DNA of 34,389 bases from an uncultured Mucilaginibacter sp. (GTDB lineage: Bacteria; Bacteroidota; Bacteroidia; Sphingobacteriales; Sphingobacteriaceae): the NCBI GenBank assembly GCA_913775265.1, contig CAJYJH010000035.1:1-34389 (forward strand). Direction: 5' to 3'. The notes beneath the pieces were generated by a model that made no database searches, was not told the origin of the DNA, and saw nothing but the letters and a program-made list of their open reading frames with translations. The translations under genes were made by a program, and so were the position numbers. Below, one piece after another: positions 14,456 through 22,416 of this stretch; positions within the stretch are counted from its first letter, which is position 1; each line of letters starts with the position of its first letter.

Positions 14456-15091
14456 ATGGCGCATGATCTCTTAGATACTATTTCAATACTGGAGGACATA
14501 TACCTTAACATATACGAGCCATCAATGGCAATTCAAAGTATTAATCTGAAGGATGAAAACGCCTTATATACACTGTACGGTACGATTATAAAATTGGGGT
14601 TAATAGATATCACTTCGTACCTTGATGAATACAATAATGTGTTCGCTAGTTCATTAAAAGATTATAAAGGGGAGGCTTATCGTAACGCATTCATGGAATG
14701 CTTGAAACCAATCAAAGCTGCAATACAACAATCTTTCCCAGACCTTGGAAAATTTAGAAACAATTACCTAGCACATCCACGAAGAATACAAGCCCAACAA
14801 CATCGTAAGGTTATTTTATATGGAGATATAGCAAGCTATAAAGTTCCTCAAGATTTTGGCGAGTATATTTTTATCTGCCAGATGATTGATATAATGCATC
14901 ACATGATAAGAACGTTATTCCCCGTTGAAATTCGAAAAGGTAAAGCAATAATGTACGAACATTACGGTAAATTAGACAGTTCTAAAAGAACTATTGCCGA
15001 CTTTGAAAACTGGAATAGACGGGTAGATGAAGCAAAAACCAAATGGGAAGAAGCAGTCAGTAAAAACATGAGCGTTTTAAGCAAAGCTTAA
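14456..15091 (+). CDS. Putative HEPN-domain protein (AbiU2-like)
   Basis: The 211-residue all-helical protein has no signal peptide. Residues 101-107 read RNNYLAH, matching the R-N-x(3)-A-H form of the HEPN Rx4-6H motif in which Arg and His form the RNase active site. The surrounding helices (FRNNYLAHPRR preceded by AAIQQSFPDLGK) fit the layout of AbiU2-like HEPN proteins from abortive-infection and toxin systems. The gene is markedly AT-rich compared with most of the window, suggesting transfer. It stands alone, with no MNT/nucleotidyltransferase or antitoxin partner. The 40-bp palindrome and terminator upstream insulate it. TATCTTTA just before the ATG is a possible -7 box. Family assignment rests on the motif and helical pattern and is moderate. 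Confidence 0.6.
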   Translation: MAHDLLDTISILEDIYLNIYEPSMAIQSINLKDENALYTLYGTIIKLGLIDITSYLDEYNNVFASSLKDYKGEAYRNAFMECLKPIKAAIQQSFPDLGKFRNNYLAHPRRIQAQQHRKVILYGDIASYKVPQDFGEYIFICQMIDIMHHMIRTLFPVEIRKGKAIMYEHYGKLDSSKRTIADFENWNRRVDEAKTKWEEAVSKNMSVLSKA

Positions 15092-15125
15092 TCGTATCAA
15101 GGATAGAATTGAAACTCATCTACGC

Positions 15126-15219
15126 CCCCTCAATAGCGCGAGTATGTAGCGACGACATTTGGGTGGCTACTCGCGGTGTCCATTGCTGTAACCCACTTGA
15201 TTTACTCACGCCAGTACAT
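15126..15219 (+). repeat. Nested palindrome, subfamily 2 (diverged copy)
   Basis: The left arm AGCGCGAGTATGTAGCGACG and GTGGCTACTCGCG are clear. The right side (TTTACTCACGCCAGTACATG) is diverged and the inner right arm is lost. It sits directly before a better-preserved copy in the same orientation. Confidence 0.65.
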
Positions 15220-15257
15220 GAACAACTGTATAATTAAAGCTTTTCCGGTCCCCCCTC

Positions 15258-15363
15258 TACTGGCGCGAGTATGTAGCAAAACCTGTGTGGTGGCTACTCG
15301 TGACTTGAACGCCGGGCACGAGTAGCCATCGCTCCAACCCGCCCAACATACTTGCGCCGGTAC
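15258..15363 (+). repeat. Nested palindrome, subfamily 2 (complete copy)
   Basis: The outer arms TACTGGCGCGAGTATGT and ACATACTTGCGCCGGTA are inverted repeats with two mismatches. The inner arms TGGCTACTCGTG (15291-15302) and CACGAGTAGCCA (15317-15328) are perfect. The architecture equals subfamily 1 but with different arm sequences, apart from the shared GCGCAAGT-like core. Confidence 0.82.
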
Positions 15364-15485
15364 ATAATCACCTATTCAACCTACACATCCTCCCCCCTCC
15401 CCAAAATAAAAAACAAACCCATCCCCCTACCCGTTAACGAAACGCTGTTTTAACTGCGAACAAAACGAACAACCCCAAAACGCAA

Positions 15486-16277
15486 ATGAATTTTTATTTT
15501 CTGTACGACTTGCCTAACTGGCTGTTTGCAAGCGTTATTATTTTGTTCTTTGTTAGTTTTGGGCTTATCGGGTTAATACTTACCCGCAAAATCATCAAAC
15601 GGTTGCACCAGGCCGACCAGGCCCATAACGATATTGTGAGCTACTACCTGGCTGCCATGACGGTTTTTTACGGCATTACGCTGGGCCTGGTAGCGGCCGG
15701 CACCTGGAACACGTATTCGGGCCTGAACAATAAGGTAGACGAAGAAGCCCAGGTGGTGGCCAGTATTTACCGCGACGTGCGGGGCTACCCCGACACGCTG
15801 AAGCGCAAGCTGCAACGCGACCTGCGTAACTATGTACATAACGTGATTTACGTGAGCTGGCCACAGCAGCGCAAGGGTTTGCTGCCTACGCAGTCGGGCC
15901 TGTACCTTGATACCTTCCAGACCCATTTGATGAGCTACCAGCCGCAAACCATCCGCGACCAGATACTGGAGGCCGAAGTGTTCAGGCAGTATAATAACCT
16001 GGTGGAGGCACGGCGGTCGCGCATCAACTCTACGCACACCGGTTTACCTGCGGTGTTATGGACGCTGGTAGTCATCGGCGGCATGGTGTGTATTGTAGTG
16101 TCGTGGTTTTTTGATGTAAAAAGCTTTGCCATGCATGCATCCATGACTGTTTTACTCGCCGGGTTGCTTGGCCTGATGATCTACCTGATCGGCACTATGG
16201 ATAATCCCTTCCGAGGGAAAATCAGTGTTACCCCTGCCGCCCTCGAAATGGTGTATCATCAAATGGTGAAACATTAG
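15486..16277 (+). CDS. DUF4239 integral membrane protein
   Basis: The 263-residue protein has four hydrophobic segments: about 12-33, 55-75 (YYLAAMTVFYGITLGLVAAG), 187-208 and 215-238. A soluble helical region lies between the second and third (VDEEAQVVASIYRDVRGYPD). This pattern and the motifs DIVSYYLAAMTVFYGITLGL and LIYLIGTMDNPFRG-like ending match DUF4239, a bestrophin-like family of unknown function in many bacteria. Ion-channel activity is suggested by distant similarity only. The gene is monocistronic. Its TAG stop is immediately followed by the CCCCCT hairpin repeat, as for the gene at 724. Confidence 0.83.
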   Translation: MNFYFLYDLPNWLFASVIILFFVSFGLIGLILTRKIIKRLHQADQAHNDIVSYYLAAMTVFYGITLGLVAAGTWNTYSGLNNKVDEEAQVVASIYRDVRGYPDTLKRKLQRDLRNYVHNVIYVSWPQQRKGLLPTQSGLYLDTFQTHLMSYQPQTIRDQILEAEVFRQYNNLVEARRSRINSTHTGLPAVLWTLVVIGGMVCIVVSWFFDVKSFAMHASMTVLLAGLLGLMIYLIGTMDNPFRGKISVTPAALEMVYHQMVKH

Positions 16278-16341
16278 CCCCCCAGCCCCCTGAAGGGGGA
16301 GCAGCCCCACCTAAATCCTCCCCGGGAGGGAGGACTTTTGG
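16275..16341 (+). repeat. CCCCCTGAAGGGGG hairpin repeat abutting a stop codon
   Basis: From the TAG of the DUF4239 gene onward the sequence reads CCCCCCAGCCCCCTGAAGGG, then AGCAGCCCCACCTAAATCCT and a GGGAGGGAGGACTTT tail. This is the same repeat as at 655-723, in inverted orientation on the window but in the same relation to its gene. A short fragment recurs at about 16421-16439 (CCCCCTGAAGGGGGAGC). Confidence 0.75.
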
Positions 16342-16597
16342 TTTGTACAACGGCAATAATGAGTTCTTTAGATTATTGAAATTCTACAAATTCCGGTTCA
16401 GACATTGAAGCATACCACCATCCCCCTGAAGGGGGAGCTTTTGATAGCCGGGCGGTAGACAGTGAGTTAGTAAAATATTTATCGGCTTATATTAAACACG
16501 AAATTAATGGTGTGTAGGTTTAAGTTAGCATTATGCTACTTTTACATCAGCAGTTGCCCATTTTTATAATTAAATAAGTTATTCAACATCAGCACTT

Positions 16598-16939
16598 ATG
16601 GAACTCAAATATACCGGCAAACTTTACCTGGAAATTGACGGCGAAAAAACTGTGGGCCCGGGGCGCGTCGAGCTTCTGGAGAAGATCCGGGTGCATGGGT
16701 CCATCCGCAAGGCCGCCCAGGAGATGAATATGTCGTATCGGCAGGCCTGGCAGGCTATTGATCATCTGAACAATCAGTTTAAAGAGCCGTTAGTGGTAGT
16801 TAACCGTGGTGGTGCCGGCGGAGGCAATGCGGTAATTACCGCCAAAGGCGAACAGGTGATCAGTGAGTTTCGGGATTTTCATGCCCGGTTTAAAGCATTT
16901 TTGCAAGAGCAGTCTGAGCGGCTTAAACGCCTGAGCTAA
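16598..16939 (+). CDS. ModE-like winged-helix regulator (DNA-binding domain only)
   Basis: The 113-residue protein matches the N-terminal LysR-type winged helix of ModE: YTGKLYLEIDGEKTVGPGRV, ELLEKIRVHGSIRKAAQEMN, MSYRQAWQAIDHLNNQF, then VVVNRGGAGGGNAVITAKGE and a C-terminal helix. These are diagnostic for the ModE/MobR group. It lacks the C-terminal MOP domains that bind molybdate in E. coli ModE (262 aa), as is usual for the short form. It is 70 bp upstream of a TonB-dependent receptor. A ModE-type operator lies in that gap, so the receptor is the likely target. A small palindrome (TAGCATTATGCTA, 16526-16538) lies upstream of the gene. Confidence 0.85.
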   Translation: MELKYTGKLYLEIDGEKTVGPGRVELLEKIRVHGSIRKAAQEMNMSYRQAWQAIDHLNNQFKEPLVVVNRGGAGGGNAVITAKGEQVISEFRDFHARFKAFLQEQSERLKRLS

Positions 16940-16951
16940 ACTTTTGCCCGG

Positions 16952-16975
16952 CGTTATTCACCAAAAGGAATAACG
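16952..16975 (+). promoter_or_regulatory. ModE-type operator
   Basis: CGTTATTC (16952-16959), an 8-base spacer, and GAATAACG (16968-16975) form a perfect inverted repeat of 24 bp; the right side continues as AT. E. coli ModE sites have a 24-bp inverted repeat with the same CGTTAT...ATAACG ends. It sits between the ModE-like gene and the receptor, 34 bp before the receptor ATG and next to a TATAAT-like stretch. This fits direct control by the neighbouring regulator. Confidence 0.7.
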
Positions 16976-17009
16976 ATTAGTATAATATTTAGTTAAGCAT
17001 ACCATATCG

Positions 17010-19582
17010 ATGAATTTAAAAATCTACCTAATACCTGTTTTAATGCTTTGTGCTGTTAAGGTTACCGCGCAAAACCGGCCCGTTAAAGACAGTGTCAAAC
17101 TGCGCGACTCATCCCTCGCCCTGCAGGAGGTGGTGGTATCGGCGTCGCGCACGGCCGAAAGCATTTTAAAATCTCCGGTGAGTATCGAGCACGTCACGAC
17201 AAAATATTTTAAGGCCAGCGCTGCGCCCTCCTTTTTTGATGCGCTCGAAAATGTGAAAGGCGTGCAGATGCTTACGCCCAGCCTGGGTTTTAAAATTATC
17301 AACACCCGGGGCTTTGCCAATACCACCAATGTGCGCTTTACCCAACTGGTGGATGGTATTGACAACCAGGCACCGCATATTGGCTCCCCTATTGGCAACG
17401 CCATGGGGCCGAGTGATCTGGATATTGAAAGCGTGGAGATCATCCCCGGCACTACCTCTGCCCTGTACGGCTTAAACGCCGTGAACGGGCTGGCCAATTT
17501 CATCACCCGCAACCCGTTTACCAGCACCGGCATCACCTTGCAGCAAAAAACCGGTGTTAACCATGTGGGCGATAGCAATGTGAGTGCAAAGCTATTTTCG
17601 GAAACCAACTTCAGGATAGCCCAAAAGCTATCTGAGCGCTTTGCGTTTAAAATTAACGCCACCTACACCAAAGGTTACGATTGGGTGGCCAACAACCTGA
17701 CCGACCTGAACCCGAACGCCAATGCAGGCGTTGGCCTGCCGGGCGGCACAACCAACCCGGCCTACGACCCTGTTAACGGTTATGGCAACGAATCATCCAA
17801 CCGGCGCACCATTACCCTGCAGGGCCGCCGTTATGTAGTAGCCCGCACGGGTTACGACGAAAAAGATGTGACCGATTATAACATCCAAAACATCAAGGCA
17901 GATGTTGGCCTTTATTACAAACTGGATAATAAAACCACGGTAAGCTATACTTACCGCTTTGCCGATCTGGACAATGTTTACCAGCGTGCCAACCGCTTTG
18001 CTTTAAAAGATTATGTATTGCAGCAGCACGCGTTAGAGGTTAAAAACGATATTTTTCAGGCCAGGGCATTCGTCACCAGCGAAAACACGGGCAAGTCTTA
18101 TAACCTGCGCTCGGCCGCCGAGAATATGGACCGCCGGTTTAAACCTGACGACGTTTGGTATGCCGACTACACGTCTGCCTTTAATACCGCCCTTGGCGTA
18201 GCCGGAACCACCACACCGCAGGCGCTCGGCCTGGCACGGCTGGCTGCCGACCGTGGCCGGTTCCAACCCGGCACAACTGCCTTTAGTAACGCGCTAAACC
18301 AGCTTGCCGATATTAATAATTGGGACCAGGGCGCCGCGTTGCGCGTAAAAGACGACCTGGTGCATGCCGAGGCACAGGTGGATGTGAGCAAGGCTATCGG
18401 CGCCGGCTTTACCGGGCGCACCGGGCTGGAAGTTTTGGCCGGGGCAGATTATCAGGCTTACATTATTCAGCCCGATGGCAACTATTTTGTAAACCCCGAG
18501 GGCAATGATCCGGGTAAAACCTTTGCTTACGGCAAAACAGGCGGGTTTGTGCAGGCCGGTAAATACTTGCTCAATAACCGGCTTAAGCTCACCGCCACCT
18601 TACGTGCCGATAAAACGATTACTTTCGGGTAAGGTACAACCCGCGTTTTACGGCCGTGTTTACGCCTGATGATCACCAGAGCATAAGGATGTCTTACCAG
18701 AGCGGGTCGCGTTTTCCGAGTATTTTTGAGGCTTACTCCAACGTAAACAGTGGCGGTGTAAGGCGGGTTGGCGGCTTAAGGGTAATGTCAAACGGGGTGT
18801 TCGAAAACGCCTACCTGCGCAGCTCTATCGACCGTTTCCAGGCGGCCGTAACCAATGATTTTAACAACGGCGGCTTAACCACGGCACAGGCCATTGAGCG
18901 CGAAAAAGGTTTATTGGTTAAAAACTACTACAGCTACCTGCAACCCGAGCACATCAAATCTTTAGAGTTGGGTTACAAGGGTATATTTTTAGCGCGCACA
19001 CTGCGGGTAGATGCGGATGTGTATTACAACAAGTACAACAACTTTATTGCCCAAATTGAGATGAACGTGCCCCGAACCACCGTAGCCGACTCTATACCCT
19101 ATTACCTCAACAACCGTAACCAGCAAAACCGTTACCGCATTTATACCAACTCGCGCAGCGTGGTGTACAACTACGGCGGCAGCCTGGGGCTCAGTTACCT
19201 GTTTTTAGGCAGATACACCATTGGCGGCAATGTAGCCTACGCCAAACTAAGCCGCACCGATAACGCCGACGGCTTTGAGGATGGCTTTAACACGCCCAAC
19301 TGGATCACCAATGTATCATTCGGCGGCGAGCATGTTATCAGCAGCTTTAGCTTTAATATTACGTACAGGCACCAGAGCAGCTTTTACTGGCAGTCGTTTT
19401 TAGTGAATGGGCAGGTTAAAGCTTACGGCAATGTGGATGCACAGGCCAATTACGATTTGCTAAAGCAACACCTCAATCTAAAAATCGGCGCCACTAACCT
19501 GCTCAATCGTTATTATAATTCATTTTTAGGCGGCCCGGCTGTAGGCGGATTGTACTATTTAACGCTGACTTATAGCATATAA
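17010..19582 (+). pseudogene. TonB-dependent receptor, split by a one-base frameshift
   Basis: A signal peptide (LIPVLMLCAVKVTAQ), a TonB-box-like segment (LQEVVVSA) and a plug domain (FFDALENVKGVQMLTP, INTRGFANTTNVRFTQLVDG, SVEIIPGTTSALYGLNAVNG) are followed by a beta-barrel. The N-terminal frame (540 codons) stops at 18630-18632. The barrel resumes in another frame from about 18614 to 19582 (ORF from ATG 18656). Adding one A to the A-run at 18612-18615 restores DKNDYFRVRYNPRFTAVFTP and a receptor of about 857 residues ending YYLTLTYSI. No CarboxypepD_reg domain and no SusD partner are present, so it is not SusC-type. Control by ModE suggests molybdate, tungstate or a metal chelate as substrate; this is inference. 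The gene is either a recent pseudogene, a phase-variable gene or a sequencing error. Confidence 0.82.
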
Positions 19583-19755
19583 CTTTGGGTGGAGATAACA
19601 AACGGGCGCAGCTATGCAGCAATGGCTTGAGCGATAGCTATCCGCGACTTAAACACCTGTGCACTATTAACCACTGCTCACTACATCTCACATACCGACG
19701 CCGGTCAACCAACGCTGCTATCGATTTGTTCAATGGCTTATTGATAAAAATAATT
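19583..19755. other. Gap with a decayed palindrome remnant
   Basis: GGGCGCAGCTATGCAGCAAT and TATCCGCGACTTAAAC at about 19601-19655 resemble worn subfamily-2 arms. No gene is supported. Confidence 0.3.
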
Positions 19756-19784
19756 AGGTAAATAGTTACCTTTTTGTACATTTG
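19756..19784 (+). promoter_or_regulatory. Putative promoter with adjacent inverted repeat for a small RNA
   Basis: AGGTAA-ATAG-TTACCT (19756-19771) precedes TACATTTG (19777-19784), a perfect match to the Bacteroidota -7 box. No good -33 TTG is seen at the usual distance, so an activator may be needed. The inverted repeat would be well placed as an operator. Confidence 0.4.
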
Positions 19785-19789
19785 TGTCG

Positions 19790-19868
19790 CAGGCGATCTG
19801 CCTGCAAATTGTGATAAGGTTTAGGTTGAAAGCCTTCTGCAGCGAGTGCAGAGGGCTTTTATTTTTTA
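19790..19868 (+). ncRNA. Candidate small RNA of about 80 nt
   Basis: Downstream of the TACATTTG box the sequence folds as GCAGGC-GATCT-GCCTGC (19789-19805), a ~25-nt unpaired linker, and a terminator hairpin AGCCTTCTGCA-GCGAG-TGCAGAGGGCT (19831-19857) followed by TTTATTTTTT. There is no open reading frame of note. The receptor gene ends 200 bp upstream, so this is unlikely to be merely its terminator. No known RNA family is recognised. Confidence 0.5.
19831..19867 (+). terminator. Rho-independent terminator (end of candidate sRNA)
   Basis: An 11-bp stem with a single G-T/A mismatch position, a GCGAG loop and a long T-rich tail. The next gene is convergent (minus strand, ending at 19969). Confidence 0.75.
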
Positions 19869-19968
19869 TTATAACCATTCTGAACAACTTTCTTCATCTT
19901 ATACCATAAAAATACCTGGCCCGGCGTAACTTCTGCTGCGTTAATATCAGCATTATACCATCACCTTA

Positions 19969-20355
19969 TTAAAACTCATCACCCGGACTTAACCTTTCAA
20001 AATCGGGCGCATTAACCACCAAACAGTTGCGTTTAGTATCCATTAGATAGCTCCATGTTTCGTGGTCATTTTCGGCGGTATTCATATCTGAGCAGCCGTA
20101 AAACCGTTGTATGATATATTTGATTTTTACCTTGCCCGATGAGTTGGTTTCATCCAACGAAGCATCGATGATCTCGAAATCTTCAATCTGTGGCGCGGCA
20201 CCCGTATGGTTGTGGTAAGTTACCAGTTGCGCCAGTACTAATGGCTTATTAGTATGATGCTTCATTACAGCTTGCAAAAAGTTTAATACGGTTATTTCGT
20301 TGCCGGATAGTTTAGCAAAATCGCCTTCGGGATAATGTAATTGCAGTACTGCCAT
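19969..20355 (-). CDS. Hypothetical cytoplasmic protein
   Basis: The 128-residue protein has no signal peptide or membrane segment and no recognised domain. It is mixed alpha/beta (KLSGNEITVLNFLQAVMKHH, KVKIKYIIQRFYGCSDM, TWSYLMDTKRNCLVV). ATG start at 20355. It is a single gene between the candidate sRNA and a nested palindrome. Confidence 0.6.
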   Translation of the reverse strand: MAVLQLHYPEGDFAKLSGNEITVLNFLQAVMKHHTNKPLVLAQLVTYHNHTGAAPQIEDFEIIDASLDETNSSGKVKIKYIIQRFYGCSDMNTAENDHETWSYLMDTKRNCLVVNAPDFERLSPGDEF

Positions 20356-20548
20356 ATCGGGTTTGAAAGTAAGATTATTTTAACGGTTGATGAGTGGTAT
20401 TTCGCATTTGAACCTATTTGATCACCTAATATTACATTAGCTTTAAATTAAGTTAGTAAGCACAAAATCTTGCGCAGTGAGGCTGAGTTAAATTCAGCAC
20501 CACACGGAACAGGTTTGCCACTGTGCGCACCTGCATACCCATTAATTA

Positions 20549-20673
20549 CCTTCATTTAGCGCAAGTCTTAGTGCCGGGGAATTGAGCAAAGGCCTGACTT
20601 GTGCTTGTTTGATCGAAAGCACAAGTCAGGCCAACACATCAAACAGCCGCACTAAGACTTGCGCTAAATAAGG
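20549..20673 (+). repeat. Nested palindrome, subfamily 1 (best-preserved copy, left of collagen copy 3)
   Basis: The outer arms at 20554-20574 and 20649-20669 are a perfect 21-bp inverted repeat. The inner arms GGCCTGACTTGTGCTT (20591-20606) and AAGCACAAGTCAGGCC (20617-20632) are a perfect 16-bp inverted repeat with a 10-base loop. The unpaired spacers between arms are 16 bases on each side. The 125-bp element is repeated at 22058-22182 with one base changed. Confidence 0.92.
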
Positions 20674-20860
20674 GCAGATTGAGTAGCATCCAAAACTAAG
20701 CTTTTAATAGATAGGCATAAGCCGGGCTTGCGCATCAGTGGGCATTGCTCCTTTCTACGTTAAAAAAATTTTAATTATTTGGCCATTCACAACTTGCCAC
20801 TGTGCAAACATTGGGTTAGGTTTACAGTAATTTAACCCAAAACAAGTTACTAATTAATTT

Positions 20861-21859
20861 ATGAAACTAACTTTACGTATCAGGTCGTATGCGATGATCT
20901 GCGCGGTCGCAGCCATCAGTTTTACTTCGTGCCAAAAAGGCGATGTGGGAGATCAGGGCCCGCAAGGTATACAGGGTATACAGGGCGTAGCAGGCCTGGA
21001 TGGCAAAACTATTCTGTCGGGCACGGCTGCTCCTGCATCAACAGCAGGTACCACAGGCGACTTCTTTCTCGACCTGAGCACTTCTAATTTTTACGGCCCT
21101 AAAACCAGTGCAGGTTGGGGACAACCCATCAGCATTAAAGGCATGAACGGCACAACAGGCGCTACGGGAGCAACAGGTGCTACTGGTGCAACCGGCGCGA
21201 CGGGTGCAACAGGCGCAACGGGTGCTGCCGGTAAAGATGGGGTTAACGGTTCGCAGTTGTTAAATGGTTCGGGCGCACCAAGCAGCAGTTTAGGAGTTAT
21301 CGGCGATTATTATATCAACACCGCCAGTGCCGAAATGTACGGCCCTAAAACGCCGGCAGGTTGGGGCGCTTCCATAAGTTTTGCAGGTTCTGTAAATAAC
21401 GGGGCGCAAACGTACGTTATTAAAGGCCTAAAGTATACCAATATATATTACAGTGATACTTTTAACAAACTATCGAATTTTACCGGGAGATTAGAGCTGG
21501 GTGACAAATTTTCAAAATTAAGTGACGAAAATATTCTATTCTATTTCTTCAGGATATCAAACAATGCCGACGCTCAATGGAAGCCGTTCGAAGTCAGCGG
21601 TAGCGGAAACATGGTATATGCCGAATTAAAAGATGTTAACAGCAGTTTTGATGCAAGCATTTATTTTTACAGCAATTATATCATCAAAGGTGTAGTTACT
21701 TTTTACGGCGAATCGATGTATGTACCTAAAAGTATGCTGGATGCCGGCTATGACTTTCGCGTAGTTGTGCTTACTACATCTGCGGCAAAAGCATTGCTTT
21801 CCAAAAAAATCGACACTAAAGATTTTGCAGCCATGCAACAGGCGCTTAATCTTAAATAA
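20861..21859 (+). CDS. Collagen-like (Gly-Ala-Thr repeat) lipoprotein, copy 3
   Basis: The signal ([20 protein letters not shown], lipobox FTSC), first Gly-X-Y tract ([19 protein letters not shown]), spacer module ([20 protein letters not shown]) and GAT tract (GMN-GTT, seven GAT, GAAGKDGVNG) parallel copies 1 and 2. The second spacer ([20 protein letters not shown]) is followed by a C-terminal head that diverges strongly from the others (KGLKYTNIYYSDTFNKLSNF...), although the final MQQALNLK is kept. The upstream region (GCAAACATT, GGTTTACAGTAAT) resembles that of copy 1, pointing to duplication including the promoter. A dedicated terminator follows. The whole unit is framed by two almost identical 125-bp palindromes. 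Confidence 0.88.
   Translation: MKLTLRIRSYAMICAVAAISFTSCQKGDVGDQGPQGIQGIQGVAGLDGKTILSGTAAPASTAGTTGDFFLDLSTSNFYGPKTSAGWGQPISIKGMNGTTGATGATGATGATGATGATGATGAAGKDGVNGSQLLNGSGAPSSSLGVIGDYYINTASAEMYGPKTPAGWGASISFAGSVNNGAQTYVIKGLKYTNIYYSDTFNKLSNFTGRLELGDKFSKLSDENILFYFFRISNNADAQWKPFEVSGSGNMVYAELKDVNSSFDASIYFYSNYIIKGVVTFYGESMYVPKSMLDAGYDFRVVVLTTSAAKALLSKKIDTKDFAAMQQALNLK
21148..21226 (+). repeat. 9-bp tandem repeat encoding Gly-Ala-Thr (copy 3)
   Basis: About eight 9-base units (GGNGCNACN type) encode GTT followed by seven GAT triplets. The number of GAT units equals that in the other two copies despite synonymous divergence. Confidence 0.8.
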
Positions 21860-21876
21860 CTTTACTTGCTGTTGTT

Positions 21877-21909
21877 AAAGCCCGCTTACATTGGGTAGGC
21901 GGGCTTTTT
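21877..21909 (+). terminator. Rho-independent terminator of collagen-like copy 3
   Basis: AAAGCCCGCTTA, a 7-base loop, and TAGGCGGGCTTTTT form a stem closely related to the terminator at 12353-12385. It begins 17 bp after the stop codon. Confidence 0.88.
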
Positions 21910-22057
21910 GCATTTAGTTAAACCCGTATTCTGCGCGAGCCAAGCGCGGGCAAATCGTTATTAAACTGTGAAACCATCACACAAACTCTCTCAACCTCAC
22001 CCCTTTTCGCTCAATTATCATTTTATTTGTATAATAACGCACGCCACGCCATGACGC

Positions 22058-22182
22058 CCTTCATTTAGCGCAAGTCTTAGTGCCGGGGAATTGAGCAAAG
22101 GCCTGACTTGTGCTTGTTTGATCGAAAGCACAAGTCAGGCCAACACATTAAACAGCCGCACTAAGACTTGCGCTAAATAAGG
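22058..22182 (+). repeat. Nested palindrome, subfamily 1 (right of collagen copy 3)
   Basis: Identical to 20549-20673 over 125 bp except for one C-to-T change in the right spacer (ACACATC becomes ACACATT), in the same orientation, 1509 bp apart start to start. The sequences outside differ. The rest of 22183-22380 is AT-rich with no gene. Confidence 0.92.
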
Positions 22183-22385
22183 TTTGTAATTGGTTAAGTT
22201 AAATACAGCACATAAAATTCAACAAAGTGTTTTATTTATTTGTACAAATTTCTGTATTACAATACTTTTAGGGCTAACAAGCATTTAACCGCCGCCATCT
22301 CCGGCTTGGCTGCACCATCAGCAAAAACTGCAAATTATACCACTACATCTATAAAAAACACCATAAACCACGTATCATTCTAACC

Positions 22386-22393
22386 TACTTTTG
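22386..22393 (+). promoter_or_regulatory. Possible -7 box for the NTF2-like gene
   Basis: TACTTTTG matches TAnnTTTG and lies 24 bp before the ATG at 22417. No convincing -33 element is seen. Confidence 0.35.
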
Positions 22394-22416
22394 GTAGTAT
22401 AATCAATAGCATTATT

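Noticed and set aside
17024..17662. 212-codon minus-strand frame
   Set aside because: Antisense shadow of the TonB receptor plug domain.
20549..22182. Conventional composite transposon
   Set aside because: The flanking elements encode no transposase and no clear target-site duplication is visible outside the pair.
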